NCBI GenBank assembly: GCA_903888345.1
Contig: CAISTG010000033.1
Location: forward strand, 1 to 32,141
Length of the DNA: 32,141 nt
Direction: 5' to 3'
DNA from: Candidatus Buchananbacteria bacterium
GTDB taxonomy: Bacteria; Patescibacteriota; Patescibacteriia; 2-01-FULL-39-33
Every line of letters begins with the position of its first letter. The stretch's first letter is position 1. The translations under genes and the position numbers were made by a program. Positions 1 through 6,744 of this stretch are shown piece by piece. Below the pieces are notes generated by a model that ran no database searches, was not told the origin of the DNA, and worked only from the letters and a program-made list of their open reading frames with translations.

Positions 1-102
1 ATTAAGCTTAATTTCCTTATTCATAATTGGAAGCACCCATCTCAACCTTTCTTCGAGAGCATCCTGAGGTAGTTTCGTACACATAGTAGCTGATTTTGCC
101 AT
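1..102 (-). CDS. IS481-like transposase, N-terminal fragment (runs off contig)
   Basis: The minus strand from ATG at 102 is open to the window edge (34 codons). It reads MAKSATMCTKLPQDALEERL, followed by RWVLPIMNKEIKLN. From memory, the pattern LPxxALEERLRWVLPIxNKEIKL opens helix-turn-helix IS481-family transposases that continue with a DDE integrase core. Only the N-terminus is visible, so catalytic residues cannot be checked. The family call rests on this short stretch. The same start occurs at 32056 on the plus strand. Confidence 0.6.
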   Translation of the reverse strand, partial: MAKSATMCTKLPQDALEERLRWVLPIMNKEIKLN

Positions 103-140
103 ACTTTTGGAAAAACCGCCATATGTATGTACACATTACC
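1..140 (-). mobile_element. End of an IS481-like insertion sequence (left contig edge)
   Basis: Positions 17-140 are an exact reverse complement of 32018-32141, and identity stops sharply at 140/32018. The segment holds the 5' end of a transposase reading out of the window. The tip of the element is probably the TGTGTACATAC-like sequence near 126-136; both copies are flanked by GGTAA, which may be target sequence. The rest of the element lies outside the window. Confidence 0.7.
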
Positions 141-148
141 TCTGAACA

Positions 149-177
149 TTGACATTTTTTTAAAAAAAGAGTATAAT
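149..177 (+). promoter_or_regulatory. Consensus sigma70-type promoter
   Basis: TTGACA at 149-154 and TATAAT at 172-177 are separated by exactly 17 bp, a perfect consensus. It begins 8 nt inside the insertion-sequence boundary and reads into the zinc-ribbon/lipoprotein genes. Confidence 0.85.
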
Positions 178-229
178 GACAAAACATGAACCTTACAAAT
201 AGCAACAAAACCCCAAAGGACTCTCGCCA

Positions 230-427
230 ATGCTCGAAGACAAGTTGGACATTTGTACCAAATGTGGTCAAATCAAGTATATCCATGACAGAAATGCGCG
301 TACTTGTCGTGAATGTCACGCACCATCATATCAACATAACCACCTGAAGCAAATTACTCGGAGGGACTCTGCTCATGAAGAAGACAGCTCAGTTGATAGT
401 TATCGTCATTATGGCTGCCGCATTTAA
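230..427 (+). CDS. Small zinc-ribbon protein
   Basis: This 65-residue protein has two CxxC knuckles, CTKC near residue 9 and CREC near residue 26, and a histidine-rich, charged tail. The spacing fits a short zinc ribbon; no specific family is recognised. AAAGGA at 215-220 sits upstream of the ATG. The 3' end overlaps the next gene by 53 bp in another frame, so the two are probably translated from the same mRNA driven by the 149-177 promoter. A nucleic-acid or protein-binding role is only an inference from the zinc ribbon. Confidence 0.6.
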   Translation: MLEDKLDICTKCGQIKYIHDRNARTCRECHAPSYQHNHLKQITRRDSAHEEDSSVDSYRHYGCRI

Positions 428-590
428 CGGTTGTCAATCAGTAAATTTGAAACGAGGTTGGGACTCGGTCCAGGTTAAACCGGTACACATTACCGTTGTC
501 GAACGAGCGCCTATAGGTAATCAGCAACATTATTTACCAGCGCATGACTATTGGTATAAGCACCAGGATAATTATCACCCTGGGAAATAG
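375..590 (+). CDS. Small putative lipoprotein
   Basis: The 71-residue product begins MKKTAQLIVIVIMAAAFNGC, a short basic n-region, a hydrophobic core and a cysteine at residue 20 that looks like a lipobox. The -3 position (Phe) is a poor match to the consensus. The mature part is polar, Tyr/His-rich and has no recognised domain. GGAGGG at 360-365 gives a good ribosome-binding site 9-10 nt before the ATG, which supports this start despite the overlap with the preceding gene. It is probably cotranscribed with the larger lipoprotein gene at 628. Confidence 0.6.
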   Translation: MKKTAQLIVIVIMAAAFNGCQSVNLKRGWDSVQVKPVHITVVERAPIGNQQHYLPAHDYWYKHQDNYHPGK

Positions 591-627
591 TTCAATATTT
601 ATTAAAAAGCAACAAGGAGTGAAGATC

Positions 628-1350
628 ATGATGAAAACAGCTTGGGTGGTAGTATTGATGGGTATTGTCATTTTGTCAGTTTCTGGTTGTGCCACTTCTG
701 TTAGGGTGGTGCCGGATAATACCGTGACTACAGTTACGACCGATCCTAACATCGATCCTAATGATGGACCCTATGAGTATTCTGAAGGATTGACTAAAGT
801 GACTATTTATGACCCCTATGATTATTATTTTTTGGAGGGTGGAATTATTTATCACTATGATCATTTTGCAACGACACGCATCGTCGTTGTTGGTCAGCCG
901 CCGATGGACCGACCGATTTATCGTCACCGTATTCCCGAACATTATTATGATTCGCATCCGCCGTCAAGACAGCGGTTTCAGCGGTATGAGAATCAACAAC
1001 GGAATAAGCCGCCGCGCTTTGACGGGCCGCCAGCGGGAACTGGTCAGCGACACGATCGAATGGATCCGCCGGCCTTTAGACCGAATCAACGACATAATGA
1101 TAATGGGAAAACGCGGATACACAACGATAATCAGCTCACTGTCAAACCATCAGCTAATCCCAGTTTGATTCAGCCTAACGGACAACAGGGCAATCATCGC
1201 TCTGGGGTGCAACGCCAGGCTCCGACTCAGCGCAGTAACCGATCTGCTCCGCAGATGAATAATCAGCAGGCGCCAAATCGGGGCTCGGCTAGACCAGCAG
1301 GTGGCCGGCTCTCTGGCGGCAATTCCGGCGGTCAGCACAAGCGACGCTAG
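628..1350 (+). CDS. Lipoprotein with long Gln/Asn/Arg/Pro-rich tail
   Basis: The start at 628 (or the next codon, 631) is preceded by AAGGAGTG at 614-621. The frame is open further upstream, but this start gives a clean lipoprotein signal, a hydrophobic stretch ending LSVSGCA. After the cysteine come about 100 residues rich in Tyr, Asp and Pro, then more than 100 residues of low-complexity Gln/Asn/Arg/Pro/Gly. The tail looks disordered and very basic. No domain is recognised. It is likely membrane-anchored and exposed outside the cell; a role in binding polyanions or wall polymers is speculation. It ends just before a strong terminator. Confidence 0.75.
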   Translation: MMKTAWVVVLMGIVILSVSGCATSVRVVPDNTVTTVTTDPNIDPNDGPYEYSEGLTKVTIYDPYDYYFLEGGIIYHYDHFATTRIVVVGQPPMDRPIYRHRIPEHYYDSHPPSRQRFQRYENQQRNKPPRFDGPPAGTGQRHDRMDPPAFRPNQRHNDNGKTRIHNDNQLTVKPSANPSLIQPNGQQGNHRSGVQRQAPTQRSNRSAPQMNNQQAPNRGSARPAGGRLSGGNSGGQHKRR

Positions 1351-1366
1351 TACTTTAACTTTAACC

Positions 1367-1398
1367 GACGCTCTCATTTGAGAGCGTCTTTTCTTTTT
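1367..1398 (+). terminator. Rho-independent terminator
   Basis: GACGCTCTC (1367-1375), loop ATTT, GAGAGCGTC (1380-1388), followed by a T-rich run. It ends the lipoprotein operon. Confidence 0.9.
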
Positions 1399-1426
1399 GC
1401 CATTTTTCCACTAAGATACCTATATT

Positions 1427-2629
1427 ATGAAAGTAATCGCTGATCTACATATTCACTCTAAATACTCGCGTGGTTGCTCGCGCGAGTTAATTTTAGAAAA
1501 TATCGAAAAATGGTGTGAGTACAAAGGTATCAAGTTGGTTTCCACTGGCGACTTTACTCATCCCGCTTGGTTTAAAGAGATTAAGACCAAGCTAGAGGCT
1601 GCCGAAACAGGATTATACAAGTTAAGAGGCTCGGTCAGCTCTGTTCGCTTTATGGTTGGGACGGAGATTAGTTGTATTTATACGCAAGGTGGCAAGTGTC
1701 GTCGGATTCATCTTTGTGTAATGGTGCCCAGTATCGAAGTAGCCGAACTATTAAACTTAGAATTGACTAAGCGTGGCTGCAACTTGAAGTCCGACGGCCG
1801 GCCAATCATTGGCTTGTCAGCTAAAGCCTTAGCGCAGTTAGCTTGGTCAATCGACCCGAACTGTTTTATTTTTCCGGCGCATGCTTGGACGCCGTGGTAC
1901 TCGATTTTTGGCTCGAAATCAGGTTTTGATTCTATTGCTGAATGCTTTGAAGAATTAAGTGATAAAATTTTTGCAATTGAAACCGGATTGTCTTCCGATC
2001 CGAAAATGAATCATCGTTTAACAAATTTAGATAAAATTTCACTAATTTCTAATTCTGATGCGCACTCCTTGGTTAATTTGGGACGCGAAGCGAATATTTT
2101 ATCAGTAAAGGAATTAAATTATCAAAATATAATCAAGGCAATCAAAAGTAATAATAAAAAACAATTTCTCGCGACGATTGAATTTTTTCCGCAAGAAGGA
2201 AAGTATTATCTTGATGGTCATGCTGACTGTAATTATTCTTGCTTACCTCTAGAAAGTAAAAAAAATAAATATTGTTGTCCACACTGCGGTAAAAAATTAA
2301 TTCTCGGAGTTTTGCATCGAATTGATGAGCTAGCTGATAGAAAAAAAATAGTTAGTGAAGAATATATCCCACAAATTAATATAATTCCCTTGCAGGAAAT
2401 CATTGCTGCTACTTTTAAGGTCGGTAAGAGTTCTAAAAAGGTGCAACAAGAGTATTTAAACATTGTCAGTAAGATTCCTGAACTAGAGTGTTTAATTGAA
2501 ACTGATTTCGTCAAACTAGAATCAATAACCTTGCCATTGATTGCCGACCATATCATGAAAGTGCGCCAGGGAGACGTTAAGATTATACCTGGTTTTGACG
2601 GTGTTTTCGGAAAAATCGCGATTGAGTAA
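1427..2629 (+). CDS. Endonuclease Q-like PHP-domain nuclease
   Basis: The 400-residue protein has the PHP metal-binding motifs ADLHIHSKYSRGCS (residues 5-18), GDFTHP (41-46), GTE (78-80), PAHAWTPW (150-157) and SNSDAH (208-213). A C-terminal zinc module follows, with cysteines at about 268, 272, 283, 284 and 287 in YCCPHCGKKL, then VLHRIDELADR. This order and length match the endonuclease Q family, known in Thermococcales and some bacteria to nick DNA 5' of uracil, hypoxanthine, xanthine and abasic sites. There is no Shine-Dalgarno sequence; TATATT ends two bases before the ATG, so the mRNA may be leaderless or nearly so. The gene stands alone between two terminators. Confidence 0.85.
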   Translation: MKVIADLHIHSKYSRGCSRELILENIEKWCEYKGIKLVSTGDFTHPAWFKEIKTKLEAAETGLYKLRGSVSSVRFMVGTEISCIYTQGGKCRRIHLCVMVPSIEVAELLNLELTKRGCNLKSDGRPIIGLSAKALAQLAWSIDPNCFIFPAHAWTPWYSIFGSKSGFDSIAECFEELSDKIFAIETGLSSDPKMNHRLTNLDKISLISNSDAHSLVNLGREANILSVKELNYQNIIKAIKSNNKKQFLATIEFFPQEGKYYLDGHADCNYSCLPLESKKNKYCCPHCGKKLILGVLHRIDELADRKKIVSEEYIPQINIIPLQEIIAATFKVGKSSKKVQQEYLNIVSKIPELECLIETDFVKLESITLPLIADHIMKVRQGDVKIIPGFDGVFGKIAIE

Positions 2630-2653
2630 GTTATATAAATAAATTTTACAATA

Positions 2654-2696
2654 AAAAAATCCACCCTCTGCGCATAAGGGTGGATTTTATTTTTTG
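2654..2696. terminator. Bidirectional terminator
   Basis: ATCCACCCT and AGGGTGGAT form a stem flanked by A- and T-runs (AAAAAAA before, TTTTATTTTTT after). It serves both the convergent nuclease gene (+) and the histone-like gene (-). Confidence 0.85.
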
Positions 2697-2705
2697 AGAA
2701 AATTC

Positions 2706-2801
2706 TTATTTCTTTTTCTTTTTAGCTGCTTTCTTTTTAGCTACTTTCTTAACGGCTTTCTTAGCTACTTTCTTCTTAGCTGCTTTTTTCTTTGCTGCCA
2801 T
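2706..2801 (-). CDS. Histone H1-like Lys/Ala-repeat DNA-binding peptide
   Basis: This 31-residue protein is made almost only of Lys, Ala and Val: MAAKKKAAKKKVAKKAV, then KKVAKKKAAKKKKK. It resembles the AAKK-type tails of bacterial histone H1-like proteins and probably coats or bridges nucleic acid. It has the strongest ribosome-binding site in the window, AAAGGAGGTG at 2811-2820, nine bases before the ATG. An extended -10 promoter lies upstream and leaves a leader of about 125 nt. The low complexity makes homology weak evidence; the coding call rests on the Shine-Dalgarno sequence, promoter and terminator. Confidence 0.8.
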   Translation of the reverse strand: MAAKKKAAKKKVAKKAVKKVAKKKAAKKKKK

Positions 2802-2936
2802 ATGGGTGTTCACCTCCTTTCAATCTTCTTGCGAAAAAAATATTTTGAGAACTGAATGTACGCGCAAGATAATTTTTTAGATTAATGATCATTAGATAAA
2901 TTTTTGTAATGCGCAAAATTTTTCTAACCTGATTTT

Positions 2937-2965
2937 ATTATAGCACATTTTTTTTTATGCAACAA
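2937..2965 (-). promoter_or_regulatory. Extended -10 promoter of the histone-like gene
   Basis: On the minus strand, TGCTATAAT (-10 at 2937-2942) follows TTGTTG (2960-2965) with 17 bp spacing. It overlaps the 3' end of the upstream YkgJ-like gene, so the histone-like gene can be transcribed independently. Confidence 0.65.
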
Positions 2966-3338
2966 TAGTTATCCACAGTTTTTTTGGTAATTTTATTTTT
3001 ACATATGAAACGAATTCTTCTTCGTTATGAAAATATATTTTTTCTGTTTCTCCTTCGTTATATTGCGGGCAGTTTTTCTGATCATAGTCACGACAAATCT
3101 TTGGACGATCTTGATAATGTGCACATAATTTATTTTTTAATTTGCGGCAAGGAGTTTTAAATTCTAAATACCATTTATTATCATGGCCAATATAGACGCC
3201 GATATTTTGATGTAATAAAAACCAATGAATGTTTTCTACTTCATCTTTTGTGGTTGGTTTATCAATTTCGGTTGCGATGTAACGGCAACAAGCATCGCAT
3301 TTCTGGCAGAGATCTTTATTAACGTGGTCTGACTTCAT
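2955..3338 (-). CDS. YkgJ-family cysteine-cluster (zinc/iron-chelating) protein
   Basis: The 127-residue protein opens with CQKCDACCRY (residues 11-20). It then has a spaced cysteine set, CRKLKNKLC, RPKICRDYD and KNCPQYN, which is the conserved cluster of the YkgJ/CxxCxxCC family. Members are proposed to bind zinc or an iron-sulphur centre; the function is not established. Length is normal. No Shine-Dalgarno sequence is seen. It lies upstream of the histone-like gene on the same strand, but that gene has its own promoter. Confidence 0.8.
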   Translation of the reverse strand: MKSDHVNKDLCQKCDACCRYIATEIDKPTTKDEVENIHWFLLHQNIGVYIGHDNKWYLEFKTPCRKLKNKLCAHYQDRPKICRDYDQKNCPQYNEGETEKIYFHNEEEFVSYVKIKLPKKLWITIVA

Positions 3339-3462
3339 ATTTTGTGTAATTAAAAAACCGCCTAATTTGGCGATTATTGGTGGATGGCTGAATAAAAAAT
3401 AGAAAGATAATGATGGGCCTCCTTAGCCCGCCCGAGCGGACTTTAACCAATGGTATTTATTA

Positions 3463-3539
3463 TGGTGGACGACAGAGGAGTCGAACCTCTGACCTTCTCA
3501 ACGTCAATGAGACGCTCTAACCAACTGAGCTAGTCGTCC
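3463..3539 (-). tRNA. tRNA-Val(GAC)
   Basis: Full cloverleaf on the minus strand: acceptor GGACGAC/GTCGTCC, D-arm TAGCTCAGTTGGTTAGAGC, anticodon stem TCTCA/TGAGA with loop TTGACGT (anticodon GAC), T-arm AGAGG-TTCGACT-CCTCT. The 3' CCA is encoded, unlike the three tRNAs at 23.9-24.5 kb. Confidence 0.93.
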
Positions 3540-3605
3540 AGATTGTATTTAAATTATAGCAAATTTAGCCTATTTGTCAATATATTGTCGTGATTAACTT
3601 AATTT

Positions 3606-3634
3606 TTTCCAAAAATATGCCAAACTGCTATAAT
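3606..3634 (+). promoter_or_regulatory. Extended -10 promoter of the upp-like gene
   Basis: TTTCCA (3606-3611), 17 bp, then TATAAT (3629-3634) preceded by TGC. This predicts a short leader of about 20 nt without a Shine-Dalgarno sequence. Confidence 0.65.
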
Positions 3635-3663
3635 GTGATTACTTAAGAATTAACTATTATAAT

Positions 3664-4443
3664 ATGTCGCAGGAGTCAATAAACGTAAGTCAGTCGGGAA
3701 AGTTATTGGGTGAGCAGGTAAGTCGCGCGGTAGTGCTTAAAGATGAGTTATGTGAGATTATTGAAAGCAATCGTGAATTAGCTGAAGCTTTTGCTGTTTT
3801 GCGACGAGGTTATCCTGATTTAGAACTTAATCTGCAATCATCCGGACCGGAATTTCGAGCTGCTGCAAGTATTATTACTGATAAAATTGTTGCTGCTGCC
3901 ATAAATAATCTATCGAAGACATCAAAAGTTACCGTTGTTTTGCCTTGGCGGAGCGCGTTAGCCTTCGCTGGGAGTTTTAAGAAGCTAAGCATTAATAATT
4001 TCTATCATTTGAGCTCCAAACGTGACGAGTTGACGCTGGAGACGATGGTTGATTTCGAATACGGTAAAATTGAGGCTGGCGACACGGTTTTTATTGCTGA
4101 CCCGATGATTGGAACCGGCAACACGATTATCGACGCCATCGAACGGTTAGTCAGTCAAGAAGTTAAGGTTGAAAATGTCATTGTTGTCGCGGTTGTCGTA
4201 GCGCCACTAGGCATCTCGCGAATCAAAAAAGCTTATCCCGCCATAAAAATAATCGTCGGCTCACTTGATGACGGCTTAGACGATCAAGGCTACATCTACC
4301 CAGGCCTGGGAGATTTTGGAGATAAATATTTTGCCAAATTTTCAACTCAGGAGTTAACTGAATTGGTTGATTTACTTGAATTAGATGAAGTAACTGAAAA
4401 GAGACTACGCGAGCGAATGAGTAAGCAGGCGGAGAGTGTTTAA
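3664..4443 (+). CDS. upp: Uracil phosphoribosyltransferase-like protein
   Basis: The 259-residue protein belongs to the type I phosphoribosyltransferases. The PRPP loop is ADPMIGTGNTIIDAIE (compare DPMLATGGT in Upp). The uracil-binding C-terminal pattern is LDDGLDDQGYIYPGLGDFGD (compare the DxGLNxxGYIxPGLGDAGDR pattern of Upp). The reaction would be uracil plus PRPP to UMP, a salvage step suited to a bacterium with limited nucleotide synthesis. It is longer than the usual 208-210 residues, with an N-terminal extension of about 30 and a charged C-terminal tail of about 25. The altered PRPP loop (GTGNT for ATGGT) leaves some doubt about the exact substrate. Confidence 0.75.
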   Translation: MSQESINVSQSGKLLGEQVSRAVVLKDELCEIIESNRELAEAFAVLRRGYPDLELNLQSSGPEFRAAASIITDKIVAAAINNLSKTSKVTVVLPWRSALAFAGSFKKLSINNFYHLSSKRDELTLETMVDFEYGKIEAGDTVFIADPMIGTGNTIIDAIERLVSQEVKVENVIVVAVVVAPLGISRIKKAYPAIKIIVGSLDDGLDDQGYIYPGLGDFGDKYFAKFSTQELTELVDLLELDEVTEKRLRERMSKQAESV

Positions 4444-4461
4444 TATCGCTAGCAGGCGATT

Positions 4462-4499
4462 TGGCAAATAAGCGTATACTCGCGTGTTAATGGTAGGCC
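4462..4499 (+). repeat. 38-bp direct repeat, left copy (tRNA-Ile 3' flank plus att core)
   Basis: Identical over 38 bp to 12504-12541. The first 29 bp are the sequence found just beyond the 3' end of the intact tRNA-Ile; the last nine (TGGTAGGCC) are CCA, discriminator and acceptor-stem bases read on the plus strand. Confidence 0.95.
4491..4499. other. attL core of the integrative element
   Basis: TGGTAGGCC followed by element sequence (CACGGGG...). The chromosomal side matches the 3' flank of the intact tRNA-Ile for 29 bp. Confidence 0.75.
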
Positions 4500-4597
4500 C
4501 ACGGGGTTTAGACTGGAACACTATAGAAAACATGATTATAAACTGGAAAGCGGTTATTGGGCGGATCAATCCAGCCTGCTTGCAGGTGGCAATCTAG
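4499..4597 (+). pseudogene. Displaced 3' tail of the recombinase gene
   Basis: If the element ends are rejoined at the core, the recombinase frame passes from its codon 559 (GGC) into this segment. It reads LVGPRGLDWNTIENMI and ends QVAI at TAG 4595-4597, adding about 32 residues. The tail looks like an amphipathic helix with Trp residues. The open frame alone could occur by chance (32 codons). The support is that it is exactly in phase and that attR cuts the gene. In the integrated state this piece has no start codon and is not translated as part of the recombinase. Confidence 0.55.
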
Positions 4598-4958
4598 TCG
4601 TTTATTGGGTTTTTAAGCACGCTGGGCTAGAATAGTCATTCATTTATTATTAACCATAAGGGTATGGAATATAGATGATTATTGTTGCCCGAGCCATAAA
4701 TGAACAGTGGTGCGACTATTATACTACCATTATTAGCTTTATTCAAGCATTACTACATAACCATTACATTAGAATATTCTTTGTTTTATGGCTTAAACGG
4801 CATTTATCGTCTCCTAACAAGATAACTTATTACATAAGAATCATCAACAGAATTTGACTGTTTTATGCCCTGATTAGGTCCTAGCCACTTCAACAGGGTT
4901 AACACGGCGCCACGGGGCTCTAATGGGCAATTCAACCGTCAAAATAGTTACTAAATGA
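4598..4958. other. Noncoding left arm of the element
   Basis: About 360 bp without a convincing gene between the displaced recombinase tail and the end of the ABC ATPase gene. The only frame of note (60 codons from 4675) has no ribosome-binding site and no family features. A minus-strand promoter is visible at 4718-4746. No rho-independent terminator is seen behind the ABC operon. Checks for tmRNA, RNase P RNA and SRP RNA signatures found none. Confidence 0.6.
4718..4746 (-). promoter_or_regulatory. Minus-strand promoter without an obvious gene
   Basis: TTGAAT (minus strand, 4741-4746), 17 bp, TATAAT (4718-4723). A transcript would start near 4711 and run across attL toward the upp-like gene in antisense. 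It may drive a small RNA or simply be an AT-rich coincidence. Confidence 0.4.
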
Positions 4959-6092
4959 TCACTTGCTAGCATCCCATAATTCCTCAAAAAACCTCAGGTA
5001 AGCGTCAGCGATGTGTTGATTTCTAATTTGAATAATCGTCGGCTCATCTTGGAAAATTTGAGTTATGACGGTATCTCCAAAAACATTATAGTTAGCTGGG
5101 TTCTGTATATTTCGTGGCATATTGCGAAATTGGTTCAATTTTGGATAGTCTTTAACTAATCGTTTATCTATTTTACTTTGAGTATACGAGACAATTTTCC
5201 AAACAATGTGCCGCTTAATTCTTATTTTTTCATAAAACTTATAAAATTCTCCCATCAACGAATACCAGGCATCGCCCACGCCACCTGCCACATAAATTAT
5301 AGAATTATCGGGCAATCTTTTCATTAGACCCATATGGTAGGCCTGAAACTGCTCAGTTCCCTTAAATACCTCAATCAATTCATCGCGTTTTGCAATATCA
5401 AGTATAAATGACTTTATTTCTCGATTGGTCTGTGCTGTAAAAAATGTCGCAGTTTTTTCATCTTGAATTAATTCGCCATTTTTTAAAAATAAAATTCTAT
5501 CAGCAACTGACATAGCAAACGACATATGATGAGTGACAATCACCATCGCATAACCATCCTTAGCCAAAGCCCGAATTAAATCTAATACGCCTTTAGTAAG
5601 CTCGGGGTCAAGTGCCGAAGTGATCTCGTCTAACAGTAATACCTCTGGCTTCATCATGACGGCTCGCAATAAAGCAATTCTTTGTCGCTGTCCACCAGAC
5701 AAATGAGATGGATAATTGTCAGCAAAATCATTTAACTCAAAACGATTCAATAAAAATTTAGCACGTTCTAAAATTGATGATTTTGATTCTTTTAAATTTA
5801 AATTGGGAGCTAGAATTAAATTTTCTAATACGGTTAAATGAGGCCATAAAGTATAATCTTGTGGGACATAGCTAGCCAATTTTCCATCCTCCAGCCGAAT
5901 TAATCCACTATCCATTATTTCTAGCCCTGCTAAAGCTCGTAATAAAGTACTTTTACCAGATCCACTAGCGCCTAAAACACAAATAACTTCCCCGCGATTG
6001 ACGGTGACGGTTATATTATTGATGCCTCGAAATTCATCATCACTAGGATATTTTTTTGTAATATTTTGTGCCTTAAGCATAATCTGTGACAT
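4959..6092 (-). CDS. Polar amino-acid ABC transporter ATPase fused to a TrmB-like effector domain
   Basis: Residues 1-235 are a complete GlnQ-type ATPase: Walker A GASGSGKST (41-49), Q-loop VPQ (76-78), signature LSGGQRQRIA (131-140), Walker B VLLLDE (151-156), H-loop HH (188-189). GlnQ proteins normally end near 240-250. Here about 135 more residues follow (243-377). They contain RLPDNSIIYVAGG, a GDTVI strand and a final IADAYLRFFEELWDASK. This pattern resembles the C-terminal PLD-like effector domain of TrmB-type transcription regulators (there: GDKVAI, then ADSFRxYFELLWK). It lacks a DNA-binding HTH, so it may sense a ligand and control transport. It overlaps the permease gene by 20 bp. 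Confidence 0.85.
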   Translation of the reverse strand: MSQIMLKAQNITKKYPSDDEFRGINNITVTVNRGEVICVLGASGSGKSTLLRALAGLEIMDSGLIRLEDGKLASYVPQDYTLWPHLTVLENLILAPNLNLKESKSSILERAKFLLNRFELNDFADNYPSHLSGGQRQRIALLRAVMMKPEVLLLDEITSALDPELTKGVLDLIRALAKDGYAMVIVTHHMSFAMSVADRILFLKNGELIQDEKTATFFTAQTNREIKSFILDIAKRDELIEVFKGTEQFQAYHMGLMKRLPDNSIIYVAGGVGDAWYSLMGEFYKFYEKIRIKRHIVWKIVSYTQSKIDKRLVKDYPKLNQFRNMPRNIQNPANYNVFGDTVITQIFQDEPTIIQIRNQHIADAYLRFFEELWDASK

Positions 6093-6741
6093 ACTTTTTC
6101 TGCATCCATGAAATAAATAAATGGAGGGGTGCTAAAATAATTAAGAAAAATACAACTATCAACGAATAAATTTCAACTGGTTTATAGATCATTGCATTAA
6201 TAGTTTGGGCGACGCGGAATAGCTCAGGAACTGATATTAGGCTGGCCAACAAAGTATATTCTAGCATAGCCGCTTGTATTAATAATATTTGAGGCAAAGC
6301 ACGACGTACTAATAATGGTAATTCAATACGATTAATAATTTGATTAGAGGACATGCCTAAAGTAATGCCTGACTCGCGATATGATTTTGGCAACAACTTA
6401 AGTTCCGAGCTTATAATCGCAGCGGTAGCGATTAAATTGACTGCTCCTAAAGCCAAAATAGTAGTCCAGAAAGGATTGATTACTACTCCTAATAAACTTT
6501 GCAATGGATAATGCAACCAGAATAGCAACACAAGTACAGGAATAACTTTAGTGATAAAACGTCCACTATTTATGATAATGGTTAAGCCAGGACTGTATCT
6601 GCCACCCAAAATACCCAAAAGGGTTCCAAACGGAACCCCAATGATGATGATACATCCCAACAGCTTTAAGGTGGTCAAAAAGCCCTGAAATAACAAATAA
6701 TGATATTGAATCAATACCTGAAACATAATAATTACGATCAA
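6073..6741 (-). CDS. Polar amino-acid ABC transporter permease
   Basis: The 222-residue membrane protein has about five hydrophobic segments. The inner-membrane coupling motif characteristic of HisM/GlnP permeases is present: AAIISSELKLLPKSYRESGI then TLGMSSNQIINRIELP (EAA loop, about residues 107-142). Length is normal for the family. Possible starts are 6741 and 6726; the second (MFQVL) would remove a short hydrophobic prefix. The gene lies between the binding-protein gene (3-bp gap) and the ATPase gene (20-bp overlap), forming a three-gene importer operon inside the element. Confidence 0.88.
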   Translation of the reverse strand: MIVIIMFQVLIQYHYLLFQGFLTTLKLLGCIIIIGVPFGTLLGILGGRYSPGLTIIINSGRFITKVIPVLVLLFWLHYPLQSLLGVVINPFWTTILALGAVNLIATAAIISSELKLLPKSYRESGITLGMSSNQIINRIELPLLVRRALPQILLIQAAMLEYTLLASLISVPELFRVAQTINAMIYKPVEIYSLIVVFFLIILAPLHLFISWMQKKYVTDYA

Positions 6742-6744
6742 TGA

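Noticed and set aside
17-319. 100-codon minus-strand frame across the left edge
   Set aside because: It runs through the insertion-sequence boundary and the promoter region; the transposase start at 102 in another frame fits a known family pattern and is repeated at the right edge.
4675-4857. 60-codon open frame in the left arm of the element
   Set aside because: No ribosome-binding site, no recognisable family, and an odd composition rich in Ile and Tyr; likely a chance frame in AT-rich DNA.
4500-4958. tmRNA, RNase P RNA, SRP RNA or group I intron in the gene-poor stretch
   Set aside because: None of the conserved signatures of these RNAs was found on either strand, and the first 98 bases are better explained as the displaced recombinase tail.
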